DNA of 64,000 nucleotides from the NCBI RefSeq assembly GCF_006349365.1, contig NZ_CP040899.1:1736001-1800000 (forward strand), written 5' to 3'. Of this stretch, positions 45,614 through 59,404 are shown piece after piece; position 1 is the first letter of the stretch, and every line of letters starts with the position of its first letter. Made by a program: the position numbers and the translations under genes. Source of the stretch: Georgenia wutianyii (GTDB lineage Bacteria; Actinomycetota; Actinomycetes; Actinomycetales; Actinomycetaceae). The notes under the pieces are model-generated. The model did not search any database and was not told where the DNA came from. It saw only the letters and a program-made list of their open reading frames with translations.

Positions 45614-46624
45614 TCAGCCCTGCTCGGCGGTGGTCTCCCCCACATCACCGAGTACGTCGTCGAAGGCATCACGGTACGCCGCGGCGAGCCGCAGCGGGTC
45701 GTGTCGCGGGGTCCCGTCCCCGGCGGCGACCTGGCGTAGCAGCACCTGCGCGCCGAGGGTGCGGGCGGCTTCCAGCAGCTCGTCGAGGTCGTCCCCGACG
45801 GCGGCCGGGTCGGCGATGACGACGTCGAGCCGCATGTCGGGCGCGTGCTCGAGGAACGTGCGCAGGTGGTCGGCCGCGGACATGCCCTCGGTCTCCCCCG
45901 GCTGGGCGGAGAGGTTGAGGGTGAGCGCCCGGCGCGCGTCCGTCTCCTCCAGGGCGCGGGCGAGCTCGGGCACGAGGAGGTGCGGGATGACCGAGGTGTA
46001 CCAGGAGCCCGGCCCGAGGACGACCCACTCGGCGTCGCGCACGGCGCGCACCGCCTCGGGGTGCGCCGGCGGGTCGTCGGGGATGAGGCGGACGGACTCG
46101 ATGCCCCCGCTCGTCACCGCCACGCGGGACTGGCCGCGCACGGTGTGCAGGTGGTCCGAGCCGGCGAGGTGCACCTGCGCCTCGATGTCGAGCGGCACGG
46201 AGGCCATCGGCAGGACACGCCCGCGCACGCCGAGCAGCCGTCCGACCCAGGCGAGGCCGTCGGCCTCGTCACCGAGCAGCTCCCACAGGGCGATGATGAG
46301 CAGGTTGCCCACCGCGTGGCCGTCGAGCGGGCCACCGGAACGGAAGCGGTGCTGCAGGACGTCGCGCCAGGTGAGACCCCACTCCGACTCGTCGCACAGG
46401 GCGGCCAGAGCCATGCGCAGGTCACCCGGCGGCAGCTTGCCGAGCTCGACCCGCAGCCGCCCGGAGGAGCCCCCGTCGTCGGCGACCGTGACGACGGCGG
46501 TGATGTCGCTCGACACGTGCCGCAGGGCGCCGAGCGTCGCCGCCAGGCCGTGGCCGCCACCCAGCGCCACGACACGTGGCCCCCGGCCGGCCCCCCCGAG
46601 GGCGGGCCACGGATCGGTCGTCAC
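45614..46624 (-). CDS. yvcK: YvcK/CofD-like gluconeogenesis factor
   Basis: A 336-residue protein with the phosphosugar/nucleotide-binding start [20 protein letters not shown] and [23 protein letters not shown], then [12 protein letters not shown], the hallmark of the CofD-like YvcK family. YvcK binds UDP-sugars and controls cell-wall precursor use and growth on gluconeogenic carbon. The GTG start at 46624 overlaps the rapZ stop (GTGA). Confidence 0.94.
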   Translation of the reverse strand: MTTDPWPALGGAGRGPRVVALGGGHGLAATLGALRHVSSDITAVVTVADDGGSSGRLRVELGKLPPGDLRMALAALCDESEWGLTWRDVLQHRFRSGGPLDGHAVGNLLIIALWELLGDEADGLAWVGRLLGVRGRVLPMASVPLDIEAQVHLAGSDHLHTVRGQSRVAVTSGGIESVRLIPDDPPAHPEAVRAVRDAEWVVLGPGSWYTSVIPHLLVPELARALEETDARRALTLNLSAQPGETEGMSAADHLRTFLEHAPDMRLDVVIADPAAVGDDLDELLEAARTLGAQVLLRQVAAGDGTPRHDPLRLAAAYRDAFDDVLGDVGETTAEQG

Positions 46625-47595
46625 TCGCGCCCCACGTCGCGGTGCAGCGTGCGGACCCGCAGCCCGTTGGAGCGCAGCCCCTCGGCGATGGCCTCGGAGA
46701 TGGCGACCGACCGGTGGCGTCCGCCGGTGCAGCCGACCGCGATCGTCACGTAGTGCTTGAGCTCGCGCTCGTACCCGGCGATCGCCGGCAGGAGCGTCTT
46801 CACGTAGTTGTCGACGAACTCCTCCGCGCCCGGCTGGTCGAGGACGTAGCGGTTGACCGCCTCGTCCTTGCCGGACAGGTGGCGCAGCTCGGTGACCCAG
46901 TACGGGTTGGACAGGAAGCGCACGTCGACGACGTGGTCGGCGTCCAGCGGCAGCCCGTGCTTGAAGCCGAAGGACACGAGGGTGATCTGGACGGGCTGGG
47001 CGGCGTCCTCACCGAGCCGCTGGCGGATGTGGCGCGCGAGGTCGTACGGGCTGAAGCTCGTCGTGTCGATGATCGTGTCGGCGCGGCGCCGCAGCTCGGC
47101 GAGCAGCTCGCGCTCCCGGGCGATCCCGTCGAGGATGCGCCCGTCGCCCTGGAGCGGGTGGGCGCGGCGGACCTGCTCGTAGCGCCGGACGAGCTCGGCG
47201 TCGTCGGCCTCGAGGAAGAGGATCCGGTAGTCCGTGCCGTGCCGGCGCAGCTCGTCGAGGATGTTGACGAGCTCGGCGAAGAACTCCCCGCTGCGGACGT
47301 CGACGACGGCGGCCAGGCGCTTCACGCCGCTGTCGGAGGCCGACATCATGCGGGCGAGCGGCTCGAGCATCCGCGGGGGCAGGTTGTCGACGACGAACCA
47401 GTCCATGTCCTCGAGCGTGTTCGCCACCCGGGTGCGGCCCGCGCCGGACATGCCGGTGATGATGAGCAGCTCGCGGCGGTCCACCTCGGGGGGCGGTGTG
47501 CTCTCGTCGAGGGCGGGGATGCCCTCCGGCACGGTGGGCGGTCCTTGGTCCTCGGGCAGCCCACGGGCCACCGCGTCTGCTCCTGCGCTCGTCAT
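46621..47595 (-). CDS. rapZ: RNase adapter/nucleotide-binding protein RapZ
   Basis: A 324-residue protein. It has the P-loop ITGMSGAGRTRVANTLEDM with R in place of the Walker K, usual for this family, the internal DNLPPRMLEPLA and the C-terminal GCTGGRHRSVAISEAIA, the RapZ signature. In E. coli RapZ controls glmS mRNA through small RNAs; the role in actinobacteria is not settled. It follows uvrC by four bases and overlaps yvcK. Confidence 0.95.
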   Translation of the reverse strand: MTSAGADAVARGLPEDQGPPTVPEGIPALDESTPPPEVDRRELLIITGMSGAGRTRVANTLEDMDWFVVDNLPPRMLEPLARMMSASDSGVKRLAAVVDVRSGEFFAELVNILDELRRHGTDYRILFLEADDAELVRRYEQVRRAHPLQGDGRILDGIARERELLAELRRRADTIIDTTSFSPYDLARHIRQRLGEDAAQPVQITLVSFGFKHGLPLDADHVVDVRFLSNPYWVTELRHLSGKDEAVNRYVLDQPGAEEFVDNYVKTLLPAIAGYERELKHYVTIAVGCTGGRHRSVAISEAIAEGLRSNGLRVRTLHRDVGRE

Positions 47596-47599
47596 GTTC

Positions 47600-49681
47600 C
47601 TAGGATGCCAGGCCGGGCCCGGGGCCGTCGGCGGAGCCGGACGCGGCCCCGGCCGGCTCGGGCGTGGGCGCGGAGCCGGCGACGTCCGGGGAGGCGCCGT
47701 CGGCCGGACTGGCGGCGGTCGGGGCGGTGGGGGTCGTGCGCAGCGCGTCGACGACGGCCTGCGCGGTCCGCAGCCCGACGCCCTTGACCGCGGCGATCTC
47801 CTCCGGCGTCGCCCGGCGCAGGTTGGCCACCGAGCCGAAGTGCGCGAGCAGCGCCTTCTGCCGCGTGGGGCCCAGGCCGGGGACGTCGTCGAGCACAGAA
47901 CGGGTCATCGCCTTGCTGCGCCGGCCACGGTGCGCGGTGATCGCGAAGCGGTGGGCCTCGTCGCGCAGCCGCTGGAGCAGGTAGAGGCCGGCGCTCGTCC
48001 GTGGCAGGACGATGGGGAAGTCCTCCCCGGGCAGCCACACCTCCTCCAGCCGCTTGGCGAGGCCGACGAGTGCGACGTCCTCGACGCCGAGCTCGTCGAA
48101 CACCCGCTGGGCCGCGTTCACCTGGGGCTGGCCGCCGTCGACGACGACGAGGTTGGGCGGGTAGGCGAAGCGCGACGGGCGACCGGTCTCGGGGTCGACG
48201 GGGCCCGAGACGAGGGGCTTGCCGTCGTCGTCGGTGGCTTCCTCGCGCGCGGTGCGGTAGTTGCGGAAGCGGCGCGAGAGGACCTCGGCGATGGCCTCGG
48301 TGTCGTCCCGGGCGCCGCTGCCGTCGGCACCGCGCACGATGAACCGGCGGTAGGCGCTCTTGCGGGGCAGGCCGTCCTCGAAGACGACCATCGAGCCCAC
48401 CTGGTGCGTGCCCTGGGTGTGGGAGATGTCGTAGCACTCGATGCGCAGCGGCGCCTCCGGCAGGTCGAGCGCCTCGGTGAGGTCCGACAGCGCCTGGGAC
48501 CGGCTGGTGAGGTCCCCCGCACGCCGGGTCTTGTGGAGGACGAGGGCGTGCTCGGCGTTGCGCCGGACGGTCTGCGCGAGCGCGCGCTTGTCGCCGCGTT
48601 GCGGGACGCGGACGTCGACGTTCGCGCCCCGCAGGCCGCGCAGCCAGGTCGTCACCTGGTCGACGTCCGGCGGGAGGACGGGGACGAGGACCTCGCGCGG
48701 GACGGCGGTGCTGCGGGTCGCGGTCCGTTCCTCGGCGTCGGGGTCGATGTCGCCGTAGACCTGCTGGAGCAGGCGCTCGACGAGCTCGCCGTCGTCGAGC
48801 TCCTCGACCTTCTCCACCACCCAGCCCCGCTGGCCGCGCACCCGTCCGTCGCGCACGTGGAAGACCTGGACGGAGGCCTCGAGCTCGTCGGAGGCCATGG
48901 CGAAGACGTCGGCGTCCGTGCCGTCGGGCAGGACGACCTCGTTCTTCTCCACGACCCGCTGCATCGCGCCGAGGTCGTCGCGCAGCCGTGCGGCGCGCTC
49001 GAAGTCGAGGGCGGCGGCGGCGGAGCGCATCTCCTGCTCGAGACGACGGACGAACGGCCGCGTCTGGCCGCCCATGAACGTGCAGAAGTCCTCGGCGAGG
49101 GCGCGGTGGTCCTCCGGGGAGATGCGCCCGACGCACGGCGCGGAGCACTTGTCGATGTAGCCGAGGAGGCACGGGCGCCCGGCCCGCTCGGCGCGCCGGT
49201 AGACCCCGGCGGAGCACGTGCGGATGGGGAAGACACGGAGCATGAGGTCGACGGTCTCCCGGATCGCCCAGGCGTGGCCGTAGGGGCCGAAGTACCGGTT
49301 GCCCTTGCGCTTGGCGCCGCGCATGACCATGGCGCGCGGGATCTCCTCCGACATCGTCACCGCGAGGTACGGGTAGGACTTGTCGTCGCGGTACTTGACG
49401 TTGAACCGCGGGTCGTACTCCTTGATCCAGGAGTACTCGAGCGCGAGGGAGGCCACCTCGGTCTCGACGACGGTCCACTCCACCGACGCCGCCGTCGTCA
49501 CCATCTGGCGGGTGCGCGGGTGCAGGCCGGCGACGTCCTGGAAGTAGCTGTTCAGCCGGTTGCGGAGGTTCTTCGCCTTGCCGACGTAGATGACCCGGCC
49601 GTGCGCGTCGCGGAAGCGGTAGACCCCCGGTGAGGTGGGGATCTCCGACGGACGCGGGCGGTAGGTGGAAGGGTCGGCCAT
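47600..49681 (-). CDS. uvrC: UvrABC excinuclease subunit C
   Basis: A 693-residue nuclease. The N-terminal GIY-YIG domain reads [20 protein letters not shown], followed by a UVR region ([21 protein letters not shown]), the RNase H-like nuclease ([20 protein letters not shown]) and C-terminal HhH repeats ([20 protein letters not shown]). The final 40 residues are low-complexity Ala/Pro/Gly. It incises damaged DNA on both sides of a lesion after UvrAB loading. uvrA and uvrB lie within 8 kb, both on the same strand, but as separate units. Confidence 0.96.
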   Translation of the reverse strand: MADPSTYRPRPSEIPTSPGVYRFRDAHGRVIYVGKAKNLRNRLNSYFQDVAGLHPRTRQMVTTAASVEWTVVETEVASLALEYSWIKEYDPRFNVKYRDDKSYPYLAVTMSEEIPRAMVMRGAKRKGNRYFGPYGHAWAIRETVDLMLRVFPIRTCSAGVYRRAERAGRPCLLGYIDKCSAPCVGRISPEDHRALAEDFCTFMGGQTRPFVRRLEQEMRSAAAALDFERAARLRDDLGAMQRVVEKNEVVLPDGTDADVFAMASDELEASVQVFHVRDGRVRGQRGWVVEKVEELDDGELVERLLQQVYGDIDPDAEERTATRSTAVPREVLVPVLPPDVDQVTTWLRGLRGANVDVRVPQRGDKRALAQTVRRNAEHALVLHKTRRAGDLTSRSQALSDLTEALDLPEAPLRIECYDISHTQGTHQVGSMVVFEDGLPRKSAYRRFIVRGADGSGARDDTEAIAEVLSRRFRNYRTAREEATDDDGKPLVSGPVDPETGRPSRFAYPPNLVVVDGGQPQVNAAQRVFDELGVEDVALVGLAKRLEEVWLPGEDFPIVLPRTSAGLYLLQRLRDEAHRFAITAHRGRRSKAMTRSVLDDVPGLGPTRQKALLAHFGSVANLRRATPEEIAAVKGVGLRTAQAVVDALRTTPTAPTAASPADGASPDVAGSAPTPEPAGAASGSADGPGPGLAS

Positions 49682-49686
49682 GCCCC

Positions 49687-50172
49687 TCAGCCTACGTTCG
49701 GCTCCACCGCGGGAGGTGCGGGCTGCACCCGGACGGGGCAGGCGAGAGAGCGGACGATGTGGTTCTGCGCCCGGGCGTCCTCGTGCAGCCGCGCCGCGGC
49801 CTCGTCGCTGATCGGCTGGGCGTAGGTCACCCGCGGACGCAGCACGATGTCGGAGAACGGGCCGGAGTTCGAGCCCTCGACCCGCTCGGTCGCCGTCGCG
49901 ACGTCCGTGTAGCCGACGACGACGACGCCGTGCGCCGCCGCCGTGCGCAGGAACCAGAGCATCTGTGCCTGGGAGACGGCGCCGACGAAGAGCTCCTCGG
50001 CCTTGTACCGGGCGACGTCGGAGGCGACCTTGCGGTCGGACGTCGCGAGGAGGGTCGGCTTGCCCTCGACACGGACCTCGTGGTCCCGCGAGTAGGACGT
50101 GTAGCTCCTGGTGCCGACCTCGTCCGCGCCGGTCCAGTCGACGGTCACCGTGTAGGTGTGCAGTGCTCCCAT
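49687..50172 (-). CDS. OsmC-family protein lacking the usual peroxidatic cysteine
   Basis: A 161-residue OsmC/Ohr-fold protein ([40 protein letters not shown]). In active peroxide reductases the segment after ELF contains a cysteine (SSCHM); here it reads VSQAQM, so the peroxidatic cysteine is replaced. A cysteine remains in [10 protein letters not shown], close to the resolving position. The protein is therefore unlikely to be a classical organic hydroperoxide reductase. It lies five bases upstream of uvrC and may be co-transcribed with it. Confidence 0.83.
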   Translation of the reverse strand: MGALHTYTVTVDWTGADEVGTRSYTSYSRDHEVRVEGKPTLLATSDRKVASDVARYKAEELFVGAVSQAQMLWFLRTAAAHGVVVVGYTDVATATERVEGSNSGPFSDIVLRPRVTYAQPISDEAAARLHEDARAQNHIVRSLACPVRVQPAPPAVEPNVG

Positions 50173-50222
50173 GACCTCACCCTAGCCGGGCGTGGCGCAC
50201 GTCACGCCGCGATACGCCGGGG

Positions 50223-53096
<2,874 letters not shown>

Positions 53097-53102
53097 CCGG
53101 AG

Positions 53103-53140
53103 ATGATACGAGGCACACCTGGACCTGTACATGTGTTCGA
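53103..53140 (-). promoter_or_regulatory. uvrA promoter with LexA-like SOS box
   Basis: On the minus strand TCGAACACATGTACAG (53140-53125) agrees at 13 of 16 bases with the actinobacterial LexA box TCGAAC-N4-GTTCGA. The -10 box TATCAT (53108-53103) is 17 bp from TGTACA (53131-53126), which lies inside the box, so repressor binding would block the -35 region. The -10 box ends six bases before the uvrA GTG, predicting a leaderless transcript. uvrA is LexA-controlled in many bacteria. The box also lies 36 bp from the start of the divergent MBL gene. Confidence 0.75.
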
Positions 53141-53175
53141 CGTCACCGGCGCGGCGCACCTGGGAGGATCGGGCC

Positions 53176-53808
53176 ATGGACCTGGGAACCGCACGCCTCG
53201 ACCACATCGCCGTCTCGCCGATGGACAACGACGTCTACCTGCTCACCGCCCCGTCGGGCGAGCAGCTCCTCATCGACGCCGCCGACGACGCCGACGCGAT
53301 CCTCGCCCTCCTCGCCGGCGGCGGGCCGCTGCGCACCGTCGTCACGACGCACGGCCACTGGGACCACCACCGGGCCCTGCCCGCCATCGTCGCCGCGACC
53401 GGCGCACGCACGGCGGCCGGTGCCGCGGACGCGGCCGACCTCCCGGTGCCGGTCGACGTCCCTCTGGAGCACGGGGACAGCCTGGCGGTGGACGCCGCCG
53501 GGGAGGTCGTCCTCGACGTCATCGCCCTGCACGGGCACACGCCCGGGTCGGTCGCCCTCGCCCTCACCGAGGGCGAGGGCGGGGAGAGCCCCGGGCGTGT
53601 GCACCTGTTCACCGGCGACAGCCTGTTCCCCGGCGGCGTCGGCCGGACGACCAGCCCCGAGGCCTTCACCAGCCTCCTCGACGACGTCGAGGAGCGGCTG
53701 TTCGCCGTGTACCCGGACGACACGGTCGTCTGGCCGGGCCACGGCGAACCGACCACCCTCGGGGCCGAGCGTCCCCAGCTCGCGCAGTGGCGTGCCCGCG
53801 GCTGGTGA
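53176..53808 (+). CDS. MBL-fold metallo-hydrolase (glyoxalase II-like)
   Basis: A 210-residue hydrolase from ATG 53176 with GGGAGG eight bases upstream. It has all dinuclear-metal motifs: [24 protein letters not shown] with the bridging aspartate, and [11 protein letters not shown]. Length and motif spacing fit the small glyoxalase II-like/persulfide hydrolase group, but the substrate is unknown. It is divergent from uvrA, and the SOS box region between may influence both genes. Confidence 0.9.
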   Translation: MDLGTARLDHIAVSPMDNDVYLLTAPSGEQLLIDAADDADAILALLAGGGPLRTVVTTHGHWDHHRALPAIVAATGARTAAGAADAADLPVPVDVPLEHGDSLAVDAAGEVVLDVIALHGHTPGSVALALTEGEGGESPGRVHLFTGDSLFPGGVGRTTSPEAFTSLLDDVEERLFAVYPDDTVVWPGHGEPTTLGAERPQLAQWRARGW

Positions 53809-53826
53809 GCACCCCGGGGCGAGCCG

Positions 53827-54834
53827 TCAGCGGTCGGCGTTGCCCTCCGCCGCGCGGACGTCCTTCTTGTTCTTGGCGATGCTCGCGAGGACGGTGACGG
53901 TGAGGACGCCGACGATCCACAGCAGGGACACCACGATGCCCGGCTCGGGCAGCGCGTGCCACTCCTCGCCGCCGTTGATGAACGGGAGCTCGTTGGTGTG
54001 CAGCGCGTGGATGACGAGCTTGATGCCGATGAAGCCGAGGATCGCCGCCAGGCCGTAGTGGAGGTAGACGAGCTTCTCGAGCAGCCCGTCGATGAGGAAG
54101 TAGAGCTGGCGCAGGCCGAGGAGCGAGAACGCGTTCGCCGCGAAGACGAGGTAGGGCTCCTGGGTGAGACCGAAGATCGCCGGGATGGAGTCGACCGCGA
54201 AGAGGATGTCGGCGCTGCCGATGGCGACGATGGCGAGCAGCATCGGCGTGATCATCCGCTTGCCGTTCTGCTTCGTCACGAGCTTGCCGCCGACGTAGTC
54301 GTCGGTCACCGGGAAGAAGCGCCGGACCAGACGGACGAAGGCGGTCTCCTGGTACTCGTCGTCGTGGTCACCGGTCTCCACGCCCTGCCGCGCCTGGGAG
54401 ATGGCCGTCCACACGAGGAACGCCCCGAAGAGGTAGAAGACCCAGGAGAAGTTGTCGATCGCCGCGGAGCCGGCCGCGATGAACGCACCGCGCAGCACGA
54501 TGGCGATGACGATGCCCGCCAGCAGGACCTCCTGCTGGTAGTTCCGGGGCACCCGGAACGCGGCGATGATGATGACGAAGACGAAGAGGTTGTCGACCGA
54601 CAGGCTCTTCTCCGTCACGTAACCGGAGAAGTACTCCAGTCCGTACGTGGGGCCCCACACGAGGAGCACGATGACGCCGAAGACGAGTGCCATCGCCACG
54701 TAGGCGACCGACCACCACGCCGCTTCCTTGAGGGTGGGCGCGTGCGGTGTGCGCACGTGACCGACGATGTCGACGGTGATCATCGTGATGATGACTGCGA
54801 AGAGGATGATCCACGCGAGGGCATGTACTTCCAC
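53827..54834 (-). CDS. TerC-family membrane protein, probable manganese exporter
   Basis: A 335-residue protein from GTG 54834 with GGAGG four bases upstream. It has eight to nine membrane helices and the two family motifs: EKSLSVDNLFVFVIIIAAF (with the metal-ligand aspartate and asparagine) and SADILFAVDSIPAIFGLT. TerC/Alx/MeeF proteins export manganese, often charging exported enzymes, and some give tellurite resistance. The yybP-ykoY riboswitch immediately upstream supports manganese as the controlling ion. Confidence 0.93.
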   Translation of the reverse strand: MEVHALAWIILFAVIITMITVDIVGHVRTPHAPTLKEAAWWSVAYVAMALVFGVIVLLVWGPTYGLEYFSGYVTEKSLSVDNLFVFVIIIAAFRVPRNYQQEVLLAGIVIAIVLRGAFIAAGSAAIDNFSWVFYLFGAFLVWTAISQARQGVETGDHDDEYQETAFVRLVRRFFPVTDDYVGGKLVTKQNGKRMITPMLLAIVAIGSADILFAVDSIPAIFGLTQEPYLVFAANAFSLLGLRQLYFLIDGLLEKLVYLHYGLAAILGFIGIKLVIHALHTNELPFINGGEEWHALPEPGIVVSLLWIVGVLTVTVLASIAKNKKDVRAAEGNADR

Positions 54835-54838
54835 GGTG

Positions 54839-54982
54839 CCTCCGGTACGTAGGGCCAGGTACCGGAGGTCTCTTCCGCGTCCGCCGCGGTCGAACCCTCC
54901 CGCACCTCGTACGCCGATGGCACCGAGCGGGCACTGACCCGCCGTACTGACGACACCACCGTTGGGGAATACTCCCCTCCGG
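54839..54982 (-). promoter_or_regulatory. yybP-ykoY-type manganese riboswitch with translational switch
   Basis: On the minus strand P1 is formed by CCGGAGG (54982-54976) with CCTCCGG (54868-54862). Directly inside P1 are the family's two conserved segments, GGGGAGTA at the 5' side and GGAAGAGACC at the 3' side. A second hairpin, CCGGTAC/GTACCGG (54865-54859 with 54848-54842), uses four bases of the P1 3' strand and reaches the ribosome-binding GGAGG (54843-54839). P1 and this hairpin exclude each other. So a bound aptamer would free the ribosome-binding site of terC, the known ON logic of this class. Confidence 0.85.
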
Positions 54983-55024
54983 CGCAGAACGTTACGGCAA
55001 TTCCCGCGAGCGGGCACGCACCGT

Positions 55025-55046
55025 CCCGGTGAGCGACATCACCGGG
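55025..55046 (-). terminator. Hairpin terminator of uvrB
   Basis: An 8-bp stem (CCCGGTGA with TCACCGGG, loop of six) lies 16 bp after the uvrB stop on the minus strand, before the terC leader. No U-tract. Confidence 0.6.
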
Positions 55047-55061
55047 CCCCGGGACACTGCC

Positions 55062-57155
<2,094 letters not shown>

Positions 57156-57246
57156 GCGTCCACGGTACGTCGGGCCCCCGACATCGGTGGTGCCACTTCG
57201 CGAGGAGCGGACGGTGGCGGGTCGATGTCCGCGCCCCGCCGCCTGT

Positions 57247-57837
57247 TCAGCGCGCGAGCCGCTCCCGCCACAGCTCGCGGACCCTCTCGAGGAGCTCCTC
57301 CCGGGTGCCGGAGTTGTCGAGCCAGACGTCGGCGACCGCCCGCCGCTGGGCGTCGGTGGCCTGGGCCCGGACCCTCGCCAGCGCCTCCTCCCGGGTCATG
57401 CCGCGGTCCCTGACGAGGCGGTCGATCCGGACCTCCTCGTCCGCCCCGACGACGACGACGAGGTCGTACTGCGCCGCGAGGCCGCGTTCGACGATGAGCG
57501 GGACGTCGTGGACGACGACGGTTCCCGGGGGCGCGGCCGCCGTGCGCCGCGCGCTCTCCGCGCCGATGAGCGGGTGGGTGATCGCCTCGAGGCGCGCCCG
57601 GGCTGCGGGATCGGCGAACACGACCCGGCCGAGCGCTGCCCGGTCCAGCGCGCCGTCCGGTGCGAGGACGGAGTCCCCGAACTCCGCGACGACCGCGGCG
57701 AGACCCGGCGTACCCGGCGCGACGACCTCGCGCGCGATGGCGTCGGCGTCGACGACGAGCGCGCCGAGCCGGGCCAGCTCCCGGGCGACGGTGGACTTGC
57801 CGGCCCCGATGCCGCCGGTCAGACCGATGCGTGTCAC
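57247..57837 (-). CDS. coaE: Dephospho-CoA kinase
   Basis: A 196-residue kinase from GTG 57837, with Walker [32 protein letters not shown] and [14 protein letters not shown]. It catalyses the last step of coenzyme A synthesis. In other actinobacteria coaE sits between rpsA and uvrB; here it is separated from rpsA by pcp and the flavoprotein gene, which appear to be a local insertion. Confidence 0.96.
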   Translation of the reverse strand: MTRIGLTGGIGAGKSTVARELARLGALVVDADAIAREVVAPGTPGLAAVVAEFGDSVLAPDGALDRAALGRVVFADPAARARLEAITHPLIGAESARRTAAAPPGTVVVHDVPLIVERGLAAQYDLVVVVGADEEVRIDRLVRDRGMTREEALARVRAQATDAQRRAVADVWLDNSGTREELLERVRELWRERLAR

Positions 57838-57847
57838 GGCGCCGACC

Positions 57848-58462
57848 CTAGTGCTCGCGCCCGCCGGGCACGACCACGTCGGTGGTCGAGGCGAGCACCG
57901 TGGTGAGGACGACGCTCACTGCCCGGGCGGTCTCGGCGACGGGCAGGACGTCGACGTCGGGGACGTGGAGGAACCCGGCCACGGCGTCGTCCGAGGCGTA
58001 GGTGAGTCCGGCGAACATCACCGCGTTGCACACGTAGGTGCCGGCCGACAGGGACAGCTCGGCGGGCAGGCCGGCGTCCTGGAGCGCGAGGAGGGCGGAC
58101 TTCACCGGGAGGGTGGTCAGCCGTGCCGTCGGCTCACCGGGCAGGACGGGGACGTCGACCGGCTGGGCGCCGTCGACGTCGGGGATCCGGGCGTCGACGA
58201 GGTTGAGCGCCACGCGCTCCAGACCGAGGCGCCTCCGGCCGGCGGCGAGCCCGACACCGAGGACGACCGCGGGCGCGTGCTCCTCGACGAGAGCACGGAG
58301 CTGCGCGGTGGCGCGGGCGAAGGAGACGGGGAGCACCGCGGTGACGAGGCGGGAGCCGGCGGGGGGCGCCCACTCGCGGGCGAGCAGCTCGACGGCCCGC
58401 GCGGCGGGGTTGTCGGTGTGCCCGCCGAACGGGCCGAACCCGGTGACGAGGACGGTGCTCAC
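57848..58462 (-). CDS. pcp: Pyroglutamyl-peptidase I
   Basis: A 204-residue cysteine peptidase (family C15) from GTG 58462. It starts with [17 protein letters not shown] and has the catalytic cysteine in [14 protein letters not shown] and the histidine in [11 protein letters not shown]. It removes N-terminal pyroglutamate from peptides. The GTG start overlaps the stop of the flavoprotein gene (GTGA), a neighbour with no obvious metabolic link. Confidence 0.92.
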   Translation of the reverse strand: MSTVLVTGFGPFGGHTDNPAARAVELLAREWAPPAGSRLVTAVLPVSFARATAQLRALVEEHAPAVVLGVGLAAGRRRLGLERVALNLVDARIPDVDGAQPVDVPVLPGEPTARLTTLPVKSALLALQDAGLPAELSLSAGTYVCNAVMFAGLTYASDDAVAGFLHVPDVDVLPVAETARAVSVVLTTVLASTTDVVVPGGREH

Positions 58463-59286
58463 TGGTCCCCCGGGTCCACGGGAGCGTGGTGGTCGTGGTC
58501 CGCAGCGCCGCGCCGCCAGTAGCCGCTGCAGTCGACCGCGGACGGGTCGAGCCCGAGCTCACGACGCAGGTAGCGGCGGGCCGGGACGAGGGACTGTGCC
58601 TCGCCCGCCAGCCACCAGAAGCCCGCGCCCGGCCGCTGCGGCAGTGCCTGCACGGCCTGCGCGAGCAGCGTCGTCGTCCCCGGCGCGGCGTCGCCGCGGC
58701 GGAGGTAGGTGACCGCGCGGCCGGCGGCGAGCCCACCGAGGTAGGCCTCGTCCTCGGCGTCCTGGACCTCCGCGAGGACCGTGACGTCGGCGTCGGCCGG
58801 GAGCAGCCGCAGCCAGCGGGAGATGGCGGGCAGCGCGGTCTCGTCGCCCGCGAGGACGTACCAGTCCGGGCCCTGCGGCGGGAGCAGGGAGCCGCGCGGG
58901 CCGGCGACGACGAGCTCCTCACCGTGCTGTACCCGGGCGGCCCAGCGGGAGGCGGGGCCGTCGTCGCCGTGGAGGACGAAGTCCAGCTCGAGCTCCCCGC
59001 TGTCGGACAGGAGCGGGGTGTAGTCGCGGGCGGTGACCTCGCCGGCGGGCCGGACGAGCTGCCCGTCGACGACGCGGGGCGCGTTGAGCACCCCGGTGAG
59101 CGGGTCGGGGAAGAAGACCTTGACGTGGTCGCCGGGGCCGGGGCTGACGAGGTCCTCCAGCGGACCGGCCAGGGTCACCCGGCGCATACGGGGCGTGAGG
59201 TCGCGCCACGCGGTCACCCGCAGGGTCCGGGTGCCCAGGACGTGACGCACGCGCTCCTGGCGGAAAGTGGAGGCGATGGCACTCAT
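58459..59286 (-). CDS. Siderophore-interacting protein (ferric-siderophore reductase)
   Basis: A 275-residue flavoprotein of the ViuB/SIP family. An FAD-binding barrel (LTPRMRRVTLAGPLEDLVSP, then ARDYTPLL with the flavin-contacting RxYT pattern) is followed by the NAD(P)-binding fold (DWYVLAGDETALPAISRWLR). The C-terminal part has GFWWLAGEAQSL and RRYLRRELGLD. It reduces iron in imported siderophores in the cytoplasm. No siderophore transporter lies in the window. It starts at ATG 59286 upstream of pcp. Confidence 0.93.
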   Translation of the reverse strand: MSAIASTFRQERVRHVLGTRTLRVTAWRDLTPRMRRVTLAGPLEDLVSPGPGDHVKVFFPDPLTGVLNAPRVVDGQLVRPAGEVTARDYTPLLSDSGELELDFVLHGDDGPASRWAARVQHGEELVVAGPRGSLLPPQGPDWYVLAGDETALPAISRWLRLLPADADVTVLAEVQDAEDEAYLGGLAAGRAVTYLRRGDAAPGTTTLLAQAVQALPQRPGAGFWWLAGEAQSLVPARRYLRRELGLDPSAVDCSGYWRRGAADHDHHAPVDPGDQ

Positions 59287-59349
59287 GAGGCGAGCCTAAC
59301 CCGCCGCCGGCAGGGACCTCCCGGCGCCCCGGAGCCGGGCCGGGACACA

Positions 59350-59393
59350 ACGACGGCGGCCCGCCACCCTCTCGGGTGACGGGCCGCCGTCGT
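59350..59393 (-). terminator. Strong hairpin terminator of rpsA
   Basis: A 14-bp perfect stem (GACGGCGGCCCG core) closed by an inner CACCC/GGGTG stem begins 12 bp after the rpsA stop. On the minus strand it is followed by TTGTGTCCC. It separates rpsA from the flavoprotein gene. Confidence 0.8.
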
Positions 59394-59404
59394 GGTTCAG
59401 CCGG

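Noticed and set aside
57156..57246. LexA box upstream of uvrB
   Set aside because: No GAAC-N4-GTTC-like sequence is present in this interval, unlike the uvrA promoter.
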